Below are positions 23,843 to 31,435 of a stretch of DNA of 38,368 nucleotides, in pieces (position 1 is the first letter of the stretch; each line of letters starts with the position of its first letter). This DNA comes from Nocardia miyunensis NBRC 108239 (GTDB lineage: Bacteria; Actinomycetota; Actinomycetes; Mycobacteriales; Mycobacteriaceae), in assembly GCF_001613065.1 (NCBI RefSeq), contig NZ_BDBQ01000119.1, positions 1 to 38,368 on the forward strand, in the 5' to 3' direction. Both the position numbers and the translations under genes were made by a program. The notes below the pieces were generated by a model, which was not told where the DNA came from, searched no databases, and saw only the letters and a list, made by a program, of their open reading frames with translations.

Positions 23843-24736
23843 ATGATCCTGGTGACAGGTGCTACCGGCTCGATCGGCCGTCATCTGGTCCGGCGGTTGC
23901 GGCAACAGGACATTCCGTTTCGGGCATTCGTGCGCGACCCGGGCCGCGGGCGAGAGCTGGATTGCGAACTGGCGGTAGGCGATTTCGACGATCCGGATTC
24001 GATCGCGGCCGCGCTGTCCGGTGTCGAGCGGGTGTTCCTGTGTTCCCCGGGAGCGGGACCGGGGTCGCAGCCGATGGTCGCTCAGCAGACCAGGGTGATC
24101 GACGCGGCGGTCCGCGCGGGAGTCGGTCGGGTGGTGAAGGTCTCGGTCTGGGGCGCCCGGCCCGGTGGTCTATTGGCCGAGGGTGCGCACGCGGAGATCG
24201 AGGCGCGGCTCGAGGCGTCGGGGCTGGACTGGTCGATCGTGCAGCCGAGCGGGTTCATGCAGAACTTCCTCACCGGCGCAGGCACATTCACCGACGGCGG
24301 CGATCTGCTCGGCGCCTACGGCAGCGCGGGGGTGTCCTACATCGATTGCGCCGACATCGCGGCGTGCGCGGACGTCCTGCTGAGGGGTGATCTCGGTAGC
24401 CGACAGCGGTTCGTGCTGACCGGCCCCGAGGCGCTCACCCACACCGAGATCGCCGCTCGGTTGTCCGCGGCGCTCGGCCGCACGATCTCCTACATCGACC
24501 GTCCCCCAGCGGATTTCGCGGCCGATCTGGTAGCCCAGGGCGTACCCGCCCGGTTCGCCGCCGACGTGGCCGCGCTGTACGCCGAGGTCGCGGGCGGAGC
24601 TCTCGCCGGAATCACCTCGGCCGTCCGCGATCTCACCGGCCGACCGGCCACGACCTTTGCCGAGTTCCTGGCTCGTGAGCGAGACCTGTTGCGGCAGTGG
24701 CCAACAGGAGTAACCGGCGATGCCCGGGCCCGGTGA
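23843..24736 (+). CDS. NmrA-like NAD(P)-binding oxidoreductase
   Basis: The 297-residue atypical short-chain dehydrogenase opens with the Rossmann motif ILVTGATGSIGRHLVRRL and continues with FRAFVRDPGRGRE and the SVWGARPGGLLAEGAHAEIE, SGLDWSIVQPSGFMQNF segments typical of NmrA/QOR2-like proteins. These either reduce quinones or nitro compounds, or act as NAD(P) sensors. There is no classical Tyr-X3-Lys pair in the expected place, which favours the NmrA-like class. Start at 23843 is six bases after GGAG; the adjacent ATG (23840) and TTG are too close to it. It is controlled by the divergent TetR through the double operator. The nitroreductase gene follows 71 bp downstream and may be co-transcribed. 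Confidence 0.88.
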   Translation: MILVTGATGSIGRHLVRRLRQQDIPFRAFVRDPGRGRELDCELAVGDFDDPDSIAAALSGVERVFLCSPGAGPGSQPMVAQQTRVIDAAVRAGVGRVVKVSVWGARPGGLLAEGAHAEIEARLEASGLDWSIVQPSGFMQNFLTGAGTFTDGGDLLGAYGSAGVSYIDCADIAACADVLLRGDLGSRQRFVLTGPEALTHTEIAARLSAALGRTISYIDRPPADFAADLVAQGVPARFAADVAALYAEVAGGALAGITSAVRDLTGRPATTFAEFLARERDLLRQWPTGVTGDARAR

Positions 24737-24807
24737 CATCGGCCGCAGGCGGGCGCGCCGCCGAAGAGACTGATCGAATACACCCCCCGCGCGAACAGGA
24801 ACGGCTC

Positions 24808-25422
24808 ATGGATGTCGATACATTGCTCACCACCACCCGCTCGGTCCGGCGCAAACTCGACCTGCGTCGCCCGGTCGAACCCGAGGTACTCACCGAATGC
24901 CTTCGGATCGCTCAGCAGGCCCCCATCGCCGGAGCGTTCGCCGAAAGCTTCCGCTGGCTGGTCATCGACGATCCGGGCACGAAAAGCGCTCTGGCACAGA
25001 TCATCCGCGCTGATGGTGAGGCCTCGTTCGCGAAATACGGCGACCGGGTGCCGCCGCGCGCCCTCGCCTCCGGGCGACATCTGCTCTCGGTTCTCGAGCA
25101 GATCCCGGTGTATGTCACGGCTTGTCTGCACGGTCGGCCATCCGGCGACAACGCGCTGCTCAGCGCGTTCTACGGTTCGGTCTATCCGGCGGTGTGGAGC
25201 CTGCAACTCGCCCTGCGATCACGCGGTCTCGGCAGCACCATCGTCGGCTACCACCTCGCCGAGCACGAGTCCGACGTCGCACATATCCTCGGCATCCCGG
25301 CCGACGTCACCCAGGTAGCCATGCTCGCCGTCGCCTACACCACGACCGACACATTCCGCCCCGGCGCCCGCCCGGCGCTCGATCGCATCACGTACCGCAA
25401 CCAATGGGGCGCCCCGGCCTGA
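24808..25422 (+). CDS. Nitroreductase-family FMN enzyme
   Basis: The 204-residue protein shows nitroreductase family blocks: a TTRSVRRKLDLRRPV start (Arg-rich FMN-phosphate site), LTECLRIAQQAPIAGAFAES and FRWLVIDD, a central SGRHLLSVLEQIPVYVTACL and the C-terminal GLGSTIVGYHLAEHESDVAHI followed by LGIPADVTQVAMLAVAYT. Members reduce nitro groups, quinones or enones with NAD(P)H. The ATG at 24808 has AGGAA upstream. It lies 71 bp after the NmrA-like gene on the same strand, and joint control by the TetR switch is plausible given related redox roles. Confidence 0.9.
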   Translation: MDVDTLLTTTRSVRRKLDLRRPVEPEVLTECLRIAQQAPIAGAFAESFRWLVIDDPGTKSALAQIIRADGEASFAKYGDRVPPRALASGRHLLSVLEQIPVYVTACLHGRPSGDNALLSAFYGSVYPAVWSLQLALRSRGLGSTIVGYHLAEHESDVAHILGIPADVTQVAMLAVAYTTTDTFRPGARPALDRITYRNQWGAPA

Positions 25423-25525
25423 CCGATGTGTTGCTGCCTGGAGCATCCAATTCTTCTGGGGCATCCGGGGCGCCAGCGGGGGGCGGATCTTTCGGCCGAT
25501 CGGCCTTTCCGGCGAATAACGCGCC

Positions 25526-26212
25526 TCAGTCCGCCTCCCCGTAGGCGGCGGCGATGTCCTGGGCGCTGGGCCAGCGGGTGTAGGTGGGGGATTGGGGCCA
25601 GCCGGTGGGGGAGTCCTGCCATTCTTCCTGGCGGCCGTAGGGGAGGACGTCGATGAGGGGGAAGGTGTGGCTGATTTGTTCGGTGCCGCGGCCGTTGGTG
25701 TGCCAGGTGCGATAGACGGTGTCGTCGTGGCGGAGGAAGACGTTGACCGCGAAGCCGCTGTCTGGGGGTGCGCCGACGTCGGCGCCGAAGGGGCTGTTCG
25801 CGGTGGAGTACCAGGGCATCTTGTTGCCGACGCGGCGCTTGTAGGCCAGGGCCTCGTCGATCGGGCCCTGGGTGACGATGACGAAACGGGCGTCGTAGTT
25901 GTCCAGGAACTCCAGGCGGGTGAATTGTGAGGTGAATCCGGTGCAGCCGGGGCACTGCCATTTCTCGCCCTCGAACCACATGTGGTTGTAGACGATCAGT
26001 TGCGATCGGCCGTCGAAGATGTCGACCAGGTGGATCGGGCCCTGTTCGCCCTCGAGGGTGTAGTCGGGCAGCTCGACCATCGGTAGGCGGCGGCGCTGGG
26101 CGGCGATCGCGTCGAGTTCGCGGGTCGCGGCCTTCTCCCGGACGCGCAGCGCGTCGAGTTCGCGTTGCCAGGTCTCGGCGTCGACGACGGGCGGCAGTGC
26201 TTCGGTGCTCAT
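25526..26212 (-). CDS. DUF899 family thioredoxin-like protein
   Basis: The 228-residue protein belongs to the DUF899 (thioredoxin-like) family. It has the helical N-terminus (WQRELDALRVREKAATRELD, AIAAQRRRLPMV), then QLIVYNHMWFEGEKWQCPGC with Cys87 and Cys90 as a CXXC-like pair, GFTSQFTRLEFLDNYDARFV and the family motifs MPWYSTANSPFGAD, HDDTVYRTWHTNGRG. The exact reaction is unknown; the fold suggests a redox or peroxiredoxin-like role in the cytoplasm. GGGAGG precedes the ATG at 26212. It stands alone, convergent with the nitroreductase gene; the roughly 100-bp gap between them contains the self-complementary GGCCGATCGGCC (25494-25505), perhaps a weak terminator. Confidence 0.9.
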   Translation of the reverse strand: MSTEALPPVVDAETWQRELDALRVREKAATRELDAIAAQRRRLPMVELPDYTLEGEQGPIHLVDIFDGRSQLIVYNHMWFEGEKWQCPGCTGFTSQFTRLEFLDNYDARFVIVTQGPIDEALAYKRRVGNKMPWYSTANSPFGADVGAPPDSGFAVNVFLRHDDTVYRTWHTNGRGTEQISHTFPLIDVLPYGRQEEWQDSPTGWPQSPTYTRWPSAQDIAAAYGEAD

Positions 26213-26478
26213 GGGGTCCTCCCGGACGGGGTCACAGCCTGCGGGTTTTCGATGTAGACCCCGTCCGCGTGCCGAATTCATCGGTGATCGCCATATTGAC
26301 GATGCCGAGCCGGCGCCGGTGGGTCGTCCGTCCTAAGGACGCGCCGGCGCTGCCGAGCGAAAATGCTTCTGCGGCAGCCGATCAGCTGTGTCGGTGACGT
26401 GACGGCACAGGGTGGTGGTACGGCCACTACTGTGTGGGCGCGGTCCGTCTGCGCTAGTCGCATCTTTTAGGGGTACAG

Positions 26479-26502
26479 TTCTATAAAATGTAGTCCTATA
26501 AA
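26479..26502 (+). promoter_or_regulatory. AT-rich promoter with repeated T(T/C)CTATAAA before DUF234-type gene
   Basis: TTCTATAAA (26479-26487) and TCCTATAAA (26494-26502) are spaced 15 bp apart just before the ribosome binding site GGAGGG and the GTG at 26512. The TATAAA cores are strong -10-like elements, rare in this GC-rich DNA. The pair could be alternative promoters or a regulator site over one promoter. The rest of the gap from 26213 holds nothing recognisable. Confidence 0.5.
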
Positions 26503-26511
26503 GGAGGGCCG

Positions 26512-27972
26512 GTGCGCAAGCCTGTCGACATGTTCGATCGGGACTACGAGTGGTCCGCGTTGGAGCGGTTCGTCGGTGACGAGCAACCCGGGGCGACGCT
26601 CGGAGTCGTTTCGGGGCGGCGGCGCCAGGGCAAGACTTTTCTGCTCGAAGCGATCTGCGAAGCCGCGGGCGGGTTCTATTTCGGGGCGACCGAGGCGGCC
26701 GACCCTGAGTCGCTGCGGCGGGTGAGCGCTGCCCTGACGGACCATCTTCGACCGGCCAGCCCCTTTCACTTCCATGGGTGGGCGGAAGTGATCGACACGT
26801 TGCTCAGCCTCGGCGCGGATCGGCCGGTGCCCGTTGTGATCGACGAGTTTCCCTATCTGGCCAAAGCCAATCCGGAGCTTCCCTCGATCATCCAGGAAGC
26901 GCTGCGGCCACTGCGGGAACAGCGCACCGCATCACGAACTCGCTTGCTGCTCTGCGGATCCGCACTGTCGTTCATGGGGCGAATCCTGTCGGGCAGCGCA
27001 CCTTTGCGTGGCCGGGCCGGGCTGGAATTACTTGTCCGCCCGCTCGATTACCGGCTAGCGGCCGAATTCTGGGGGATCACCGATCCGCATCTCGCGCTGC
27101 GGGTCAATGCGATCGTGGGTGGCACGCCGGCGTACCGCCGGGAATTCGCGCGGGGTGACACTCCTGACGGCCCCGGTGATTTCGACGATTGGGTGGTCCG
27201 GACGGTGATGAATCCCGAGACTCCGTTGTTCCGGGAACCGCGCTATCTGCTGGCCGAGGAACCCGAACTGCGGGATACGGCGCTGTACTTGTCCGTGCTC
27301 GGCGCGGTGGCGGATGGCAACGCCACCCGTGGGGGTATCGCGGGGTATCTCGAACGCAAAGCGCCCGATATCGCGCATCCGATCACCGTGCTGGAGGACG
27401 TCGGTCTGCTGCATCGTGACGCGGATGTGTTCCGGGACAACCGATCCACCTACCGTATCGCCGAACCGTTGATCCGGTTCTACCACGCGATCATGCGGCC
27501 GGTCTGGGATCAGCTGGAGCGTCCGGGGAGTGCCGAACGGGTATGGCGTGCGAGCCGCCGACGTTTCGCGAGCAATGTACTCGGACCTCACTTCGAACAG
27601 TTGTGCCGGGAATGGGTCTTGCATCATGCAGATCCCGCTCTCCTGGAAGAACTTCCGGCGAAGGTCGGGCACGGGGTGGTGCACGACACCGCGACCAGGA
27701 CGAGTCACGGGATAGACGTCGCTGTGATCGGGGTCGCGGACGGCGGCAAACCTCCGCTCCTGGCCATCGGCGAGGCGAAGTGGAATGACACCATGGGCGC
27801 GGGACATCTGGAGCGGCTCGGGCATATTCGGGACGTCATCGCCCGCAACGGGCGTTACGACACCAGCCGGACGAAACTGCTGTGTTTCAGTGGTGCCGGG
27901 TTCAATCGGAAGGCTGCCGCGGCGGAGTCGGATCAGGTCGTTCTGGTGGATCTGCCGATGTTGTACGGGTAG
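26512..27972 (+). CDS. AAA ATPase of archaeal type with C-terminal DUF234 nuclease-like domain
   Basis: The 486-residue protein has an N-terminal P-loop ATPase domain: Walker A GRRRQGKT (35-42), Walker B VPVVIDEFPYL (Asp111, Glu112), sensor region LLLCGSALSFMGRIL, then the winged-helix VLGAVADGNATRGGIAGYLE. The C-terminal DUF234 domain (about 370-486) carries GIDVAVIGV (Asp402) and IGEAKW (Glu421, Lys423), a D...ExK arrangement as in PD-(D/E)XK nucleases. This family is abundant in archaea and scattered in bacteria, and is usually of unknown function. GTG at 26512 is supported by GGAGGG upstream. It is monocistronic, with no partner gene, flanked by ordinary genes. The AT-rich promoter hints at lateral origin. 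A DNA-directed or defence role is speculative. Confidence 0.88.
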   Translation: MRKPVDMFDRDYEWSALERFVGDEQPGATLGVVSGRRRQGKTFLLEAICEAAGGFYFGATEAADPESLRRVSAALTDHLRPASPFHFHGWAEVIDTLLSLGADRPVPVVIDEFPYLAKANPELPSIIQEALRPLREQRTASRTRLLLCGSALSFMGRILSGSAPLRGRAGLELLVRPLDYRLAAEFWGITDPHLALRVNAIVGGTPAYRREFARGDTPDGPGDFDDWVVRTVMNPETPLFREPRYLLAEEPELRDTALYLSVLGAVADGNATRGGIAGYLERKAPDIAHPITVLEDVGLLHRDADVFRDNRSTYRIAEPLIRFYHAIMRPVWDQLERPGSAERVWRASRRRFASNVLGPHFEQLCREWVLHHADPALLEELPAKVGHGVVHDTATRTSHGIDVAVIGVADGGKPPLLAIGEAKWNDTMGAGHLERLGHIRDVIARNGRYDTSRTKLLCFSGAGFNRKAAAAESDQVVLVDLPMLYG

Positions 27973-27987
27973 GTGCGAGCGGACCGC

Positions 27988-28542
27988 TCAGCGGCCCGTG
28001 CTCGGTGAACGAGTGGGGTTGCGGGCCAGAGCTTTCCAGAAATCGACATACGCCTGCTCGTGCATGATGCCGAGTTCGAGGATGCGAGAACGGGATTCGG
28101 CGCGGACGCTGTCGTTCGGATCGATCTCGGCTTGCAGGGTGCGGTACTGGTCGAGCCAATGGAGGTGTTGGGCGGCTTGGTCGTTGGCGAGGGTGATCAC
28201 GTCGTCCGGTGCGCCGAGGTCGGCGAAGAACAGTTTCAGCTGGGCCGGATCGCGGGTCTCCGCGGGCGGGCATTTCGGTTCGGACAGCCAGCGCTCGAGC
28301 TCTTCGCGGCCCGCGTCGGTCAGGTGGAATACCCGGCGCCGGCGGCCGGTCTCCTCGGCCTCCTCGCGCAGCAGGCCCTGTTCGGCCAGGCGCACGGGGA
28401 TCCGGTACAGCTGCGCGTGCGGGACCGGCCAGAAATAGTCGACGCTCTCCTCGACCCTGGCTTTGAGGTCGTACGGGGTGAGCGGGCCGTGACGTGCGAC
28501 GAGGCCGAGCACGATGTGATCCTGCGGCCCGAGTTCGGGCAT
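27988..28542 (-). CDS. PadR-family repressor
   Basis: The 184-residue regulator has an N-terminal winged helix (LVARHGPLTPYDLKARVEES, FWPVPHAQLYRIPVRLAEQG, VFHLTDAGREELERWLSE) and a C-terminal helical dimerisation domain, the PadR/Vir class II pattern. GGGAG lies seven bases before the ATG at 28542. It is divergent from the SnoaL-like gene at 28634 and the 91-bp gap carries inverted and direct repeats over a promoter, so it should repress that gene and itself. PadR proteins respond to phenolic or drug-like ligands. Confidence 0.92.
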   Translation of the reverse strand: MPELGPQDHIVLGLVARHGPLTPYDLKARVEESVDYFWPVPHAQLYRIPVRLAEQGLLREEAEETGRRRRVFHLTDAGREELERWLSEPKCPPAETRDPAQLKLFFADLGAPDDVITLANDQAAQHLHWLDQYRTLQAEIDPNDSVRAESRSRILELGIMHEQAYVDFWKALARNPTRSPSTGR

Positions 28543-28563
28543 ACGCGTCTCCCTGCCGTTCCG

Positions 28564-28622
28564 TTGACACTGTATCGTTGAGACTATAAGTTAGTCTCAT
28601 TGAGACCGTATCAATGAGACTA
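28564..28622 (+). promoter_or_regulatory. PadR-type operators and promoter
   Basis: TTGACA (28564-28569) and TATAAG (28585-28590, 15-bp spacer) form a promoter for the SnoaL-like gene. Over it lie the inverted repeat TGAGACTA (28579-28586) / TAGTCTCA (28592-28599), a second dyad CATTGA / TCAATG (28598-28616), and a 15-bp direct repeat GTATC(GT/AA)TGAGACTA at 28572-28586 and 28608-28622. The layout suits cooperative repressor binding. Confidence 0.75.
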
Positions 28623-28633
28623 TTGGAGGAATC

Positions 28634-29050
28634 GTGCGAGACTTCGCGATCGAGCTGTTCGACAAGTGGGCGGCGCTGTGGAGTGGCGATCTGGCGCTCG
28701 GGCCGGAGATCCTGGCTCCGAAGCTGACGTTGCGGTACGCCCAACCGGGTGCCTCGGCCTACGACGAGATTCACGATCCGCAGACCTTCGTCGAGCAGAT
28801 CGCGCTGTTCCGGTCCGAGCGCCCGGGCCTGCGTTACGCGGCGCAGGGCATGCCCGTTGTCGAGATCGACAGTGCCCGAACCGGATTGATCGCCCGGCCG
28901 TACGGTGCGCGCCGACCCGGTCCGGACGGGGAGCTGAATCTCAGCGGCACCGACATCCTGCGGTTCGAGGAGGGGCGGATCGTGGAAGTGTGGTCGGTGT
29001 CCGGCGGTGCGCAGGGGCGCAGTTTCTATCCGGATGCCGTCGGGGCTTGA
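28634..29050 (+). CDS. SnoaL/NTF2-like protein
   Basis: The 138-residue protein is of the NTF2/SnoaL-like fold: an N-terminal helix (FAIELFDKWAALWSGDLALG) leading into LTLRYAQPG, and the C-terminal strand pair LSGTDILRFEEGRIVEVWSV, typical of polyketide-cyclase-like and limonene-epoxide-hydrolase-like proteins. Its own reaction is not evident; such proteins bind small hydrophobic ligands or isomerise/hydrolyse them. GTG at 28634 has GGAGGA five bases upstream. It is paired with the divergent PadR gene and probably detoxifies or modifies that regulator's ligand. Confidence 0.88.
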   Translation: MRDFAIELFDKWAALWSGDLALGPEILAPKLTLRYAQPGASAYDEIHDPQTFVEQIALFRSERPGLRYAAQGMPVVEIDSARTGLIARPYGARRPGPDGELNLSGTDILRFEEGRIVEVWSVSGGAQGRSFYPDAVGA

Positions 29051-29083
29051 CGCGCTGTTCATCCGGCATGGCGAATGGTGTTG

Positions 29084-29917
29084 TCAGGGAGCCGAATAGA
29101 CGACGAGGATCTGGTCGGGGGCGTCGGTGACGGCGAACGACGCGTGGGTGAGGGTGAGCGGGCCGCGCGTCGGGTGGTTCAGGCGTTTGGTGCCCGAGTG
29201 GCTGGTGGCGATGTCGTAGCGGGGCCACCAGGCGGCGGCTTCGGGGCTGCCTTCGCGGAGTTCGGTTGCTAGACAGGCGAATCGGGCGTCACCGGGGTGG
29301 CGACCGGCGTTGGTGCGCAGGCGGGCCAGGATGGATTGGGCAACCTCGGTCCAGTCGAGCAGGATTTTCCGGGCGGCGGGGTCGAGAAATACCCAGCGTG
29401 CGAGATTCGGTGTGGCGGAAGCGGATTGGTCGACCATGCCCGAGAAGTATTCCGCCGCGGCATCGTTCCAGGCCAGGACGTCGGTGGTCACGCCGGTGAT
29501 GTACGCGGGGGCGGGGGACAGGAGTGCGGGGATGGCGGCGACCTCGGGGGTCAGGATTTCCGCGGGTGGCGGGGGAACGGGCTCGGCCGTGCCGTCGGCC
29601 AGGGCGCGCAGGTGGGCGCGCTCGTCGGCGGTGAGGCGCAGGGCGTCGGCGATGGCGGTGAGCACCTGGTCGGAGGGGTTCACGTCGCGGCCCTGCTCCA
29701 GATACGCGTACCAGGTCGTGCTGACACCCGACAGGACCGCGAGCTCCTCCCGACGCAGACCGGGGGTGCGGCGGCGGTCCGAACCGGGCAGGCCCACCTC
29801 GGCGGGACTGGTGCGTTCGCGGCGGGCGCGCAGGAACGCGCCGAGTTCGCGGCGGCGGGCCAGGGCTTGCGATCTGCGGGCATCGACCCTCGTGCGGACG
29901 TTCACCGAGCCGCTCAC
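29084..29917 (-). CDS. XRE-family regulator with MmyB-like ligand-binding domain
   Basis: The 277-residue protein has an HTH (LGAFLRARRERTSPAEVGLP, RRTPGLRREELAVLSGVSTT, WYAYLEQGRDVNPSDQVLTA) followed by the MmyB-like domain (PAYITGVTTDVLAWNDAAAE, YFSG; LARWVFLDPAARKILLDW; GTKRLNHPTRGPLTLTHASF). This architecture is very common in actinobacteria and usually controls an adjacent divergent dehydrogenase, binding a fatty-acid-like or similar ligand. The GTG at 29917 is chosen since the HTH helices follow closely. It is divergent from the MDR oxidoreductase gene at 30143, with a duplicated promoter-like element between them. Confidence 0.92.
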   Translation of the reverse strand: MSGSVNVRTRVDARRSQALARRRELGAFLRARRERTSPAEVGLPGSDRRRTPGLRREELAVLSGVSTTWYAYLEQGRDVNPSDQVLTAIADALRLTADERAHLRALADGTAEPVPPPPAEILTPEVAAIPALLSPAPAYITGVTTDVLAWNDAAAEYFSGMVDQSASATPNLARWVFLDPAARKILLDWTEVAQSILARLRTNAGRHPGDARFACLATELREGSPEAAAWWPRYDIATSHSGTKRLNHPTRGPLTLTHASFAVTDAPDQILVVYSAP

Positions 29918-29931
29918 GCCATTGCCTCCGA

Positions 29932-29960
29932 TTCCACGATCACATACCCCTGGATACCAT
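29932..29960 (+). promoter_or_regulatory. Promoter-like element, copy 1
   Basis: TTCCACGATCAC, six variable bases, then CTGGATACCAT. It can be read as -35 TTCCAC and -10 TACCAT with a 17-bp spacer pointing at the MDR oxidoreductase. It lies 15 bp from the XRE regulator start codon. The second copy, with identical spacing, is at 30089-30117. Confidence 0.55.
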
Positions 29961-30088
29961 CCGCCGCCGGGGCGCGTACCGCCGATGCCGGGTCATGCGG
30001 ATTGTGACATCGTCCATCGTGGCCTGCGAGCAGGCGCTGCTGTCGGTGCACGGCACGACATGCGAGCCGCTCATGCTGGTACTTCCGG

Positions 30089-30117
30089 TTCCACGATCAC
30101 GCGGTTCTGGATACCAT
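30089..30117 (+). promoter_or_regulatory. Promoter-like element, copy 2
   Basis: This is the same TTCCACGATCAC-N6-CTGGATACCAT as at 29932, here 25 bp before the MDR oxidoreductase ATG. Only the six central bases differ between the copies, so the flanks are under constraint. It could be the operator of the XRE/MmyB-like regulator overlapping the promoter. Confidence 0.6.
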
Positions 30118-30142
30118 TCCGGATCGGCGGTGGACTGGGGTC

Positions 30143-31216
30143 ATGAAGGCATGGCAGATGACAGCACTCGACAGTGGCTTGCACCTCGCTGAGGTCCCCG
30201 AACCGCGGTTGCGCGGCGGCGGAGCGACCCTCGACGTGCTCGCCGCGATGATTCCCGCGTACACCGCGAACCTCGTGGCCGGAGGGCGCGGCGGGTTCCC
30301 CACGCCGATCGTGTTGGGCCCCGGCGGAATTGCGCGGGTCACCGCGACCGCCGACGACGTGTTCGCGGTGCAGCAGGGCGATATCGCCGTCGCCACCGCG
30401 ATATTCCGGTCGAATCGCACCGACGACGCGCAGGAGGCGCTCTTGGGCTGGACCGGCATCGGCGGCGACGGGCAGCGCACTCCGACCACGGACCGCATGC
30501 GCGATATCTGGCGCGACGGTCTGTTCGCCGAGCGCGCGCTGCAACCCGAGCGCACCCTCGTCGCGCTGCCCGGCGCGGACGCCTATCCCGCGCCCGAACG
30601 GCTGGCCTTCCTGCCGTGGCTGGCCATCGCCGGGGAGGGAATCGAGCGGGCCGGTGTCCGCCCAGGTCAGACGGTTGGCGTCGTCGGCGCGACCGGGCAG
30701 CTCGGTGGGGCGGCCGTCCTGTTGGCACTCGCGCGCGGCGCGGCCGCGGTGGTCGCGGTCGGCCGCAATCGCACGACGCTCGACGCGCTCGCCGGACTGG
30801 ATCCGCGCGTGCTGACCGTGCCGCTGTCCGGCGATCGCGCGGCCGACGCTCGGGCGATCCGCGCGGCGGCCGGGCCACTGGACGCGGTGATCGACACCCT
30901 CGGCATGGTGCCGGGCCCGGACCCGAGCATGGCCGGGTACGACGCGATCCGTACCGACGGGACCTGGGTTCTGGTCGGCGGCGTGCGCCACGAACTGCCC
31001 ATTCCCTACCACGACCTGATGCATCGCCGACTGACCGTACGCGGATCCTGGATGGGCCACGACACGACGGTGCGCGAGATCTGGTCGATGATCCGCCACG
31101 GCGTATTGGATCTGTCGGTCCTGGACGTCACCGTCGTCGGTCTGGCGGACCCCGCGGCGGCGCTGTCCACCGCGGCCGATGCGCACGGCCTGAACATCGT
31201 CGTCCTCGTTCCCTGA
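30143..31216 (+). CDS. Zinc-independent MDR (quinone-oxidoreductase-like) protein
   Basis: The 357-residue medium-chain dehydrogenase/reductase has an N-terminal GroES-like domain and a C-terminal Rossmann domain with the nucleotide-binding turn VGVVGATGQLGGAAV followed by ALARGAAAVVAVGRNRTTLD. The zinc ligands of classical alcohol dehydrogenases are absent: the protein contains no cysteine at all, and the usual GHE motif is replaced by LGPGGIARV. It therefore should act as a zinc-free NADPH-dependent reductase (quinone or enone). It is the target partner of the divergent XRE/MmyB-like regulator. The 219 bp after it, to the glnA4 gene, hold only a possible TAGCGT -10 element (31400-31405). 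Confidence 0.88.
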   Translation: MKAWQMTALDSGLHLAEVPEPRLRGGGATLDVLAAMIPAYTANLVAGGRGGFPTPIVLGPGGIARVTATADDVFAVQQGDIAVATAIFRSNRTDDAQEALLGWTGIGGDGQRTPTTDRMRDIWRDGLFAERALQPERTLVALPGADAYPAPERLAFLPWLAIAGEGIERAGVRPGQTVGVVGATGQLGGAAVLLALARGAAAVVAVGRNRTTLDALAGLDPRVLTVPLSGDRAADARAIRAAAGPLDAVIDTLGMVPGPDPSMAGYDAIRTDGTWVLVGGVRHELPIPYHDLMHRRLTVRGSWMGHDTTVREIWSMIRHGVLDLSVLDVTVVGLADPAAALSTAADAHGLNIVVLVP

Positions 31217-31435
31217 CCAGTGCTGCCCTGGGTGGAGCGGCCCGGCCGAGGTCACGCCGGACGGTCTGGCGAGGCCGCGGCCGGACTGCCGGTGCACCGC
31301 TGTGTGTCACATCGTGCCGTGGACGACAGCAGCGCCATGAGGTGGTGTGGGCGTCGAGCGTGATTGCGTGTTCGGCGGGCCGACCGGGCCCGGGTCCTCT
31401 AGCGTTGGGGCTGGTCGACGCTGAGAGGGGTTCGG

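Noticed and set aside
25494..25505. GGCCGATCGGCC as a terminator
   Set aside because: Short self-complementary sequence without loop or U-run; too weak to call separately.
29995..30192. 65-codon frame between the two promoter-like copies
   Set aside because: It crosses the second promoter copy and the start of the MDR gene, lacks a ribosome binding site and has no motif.
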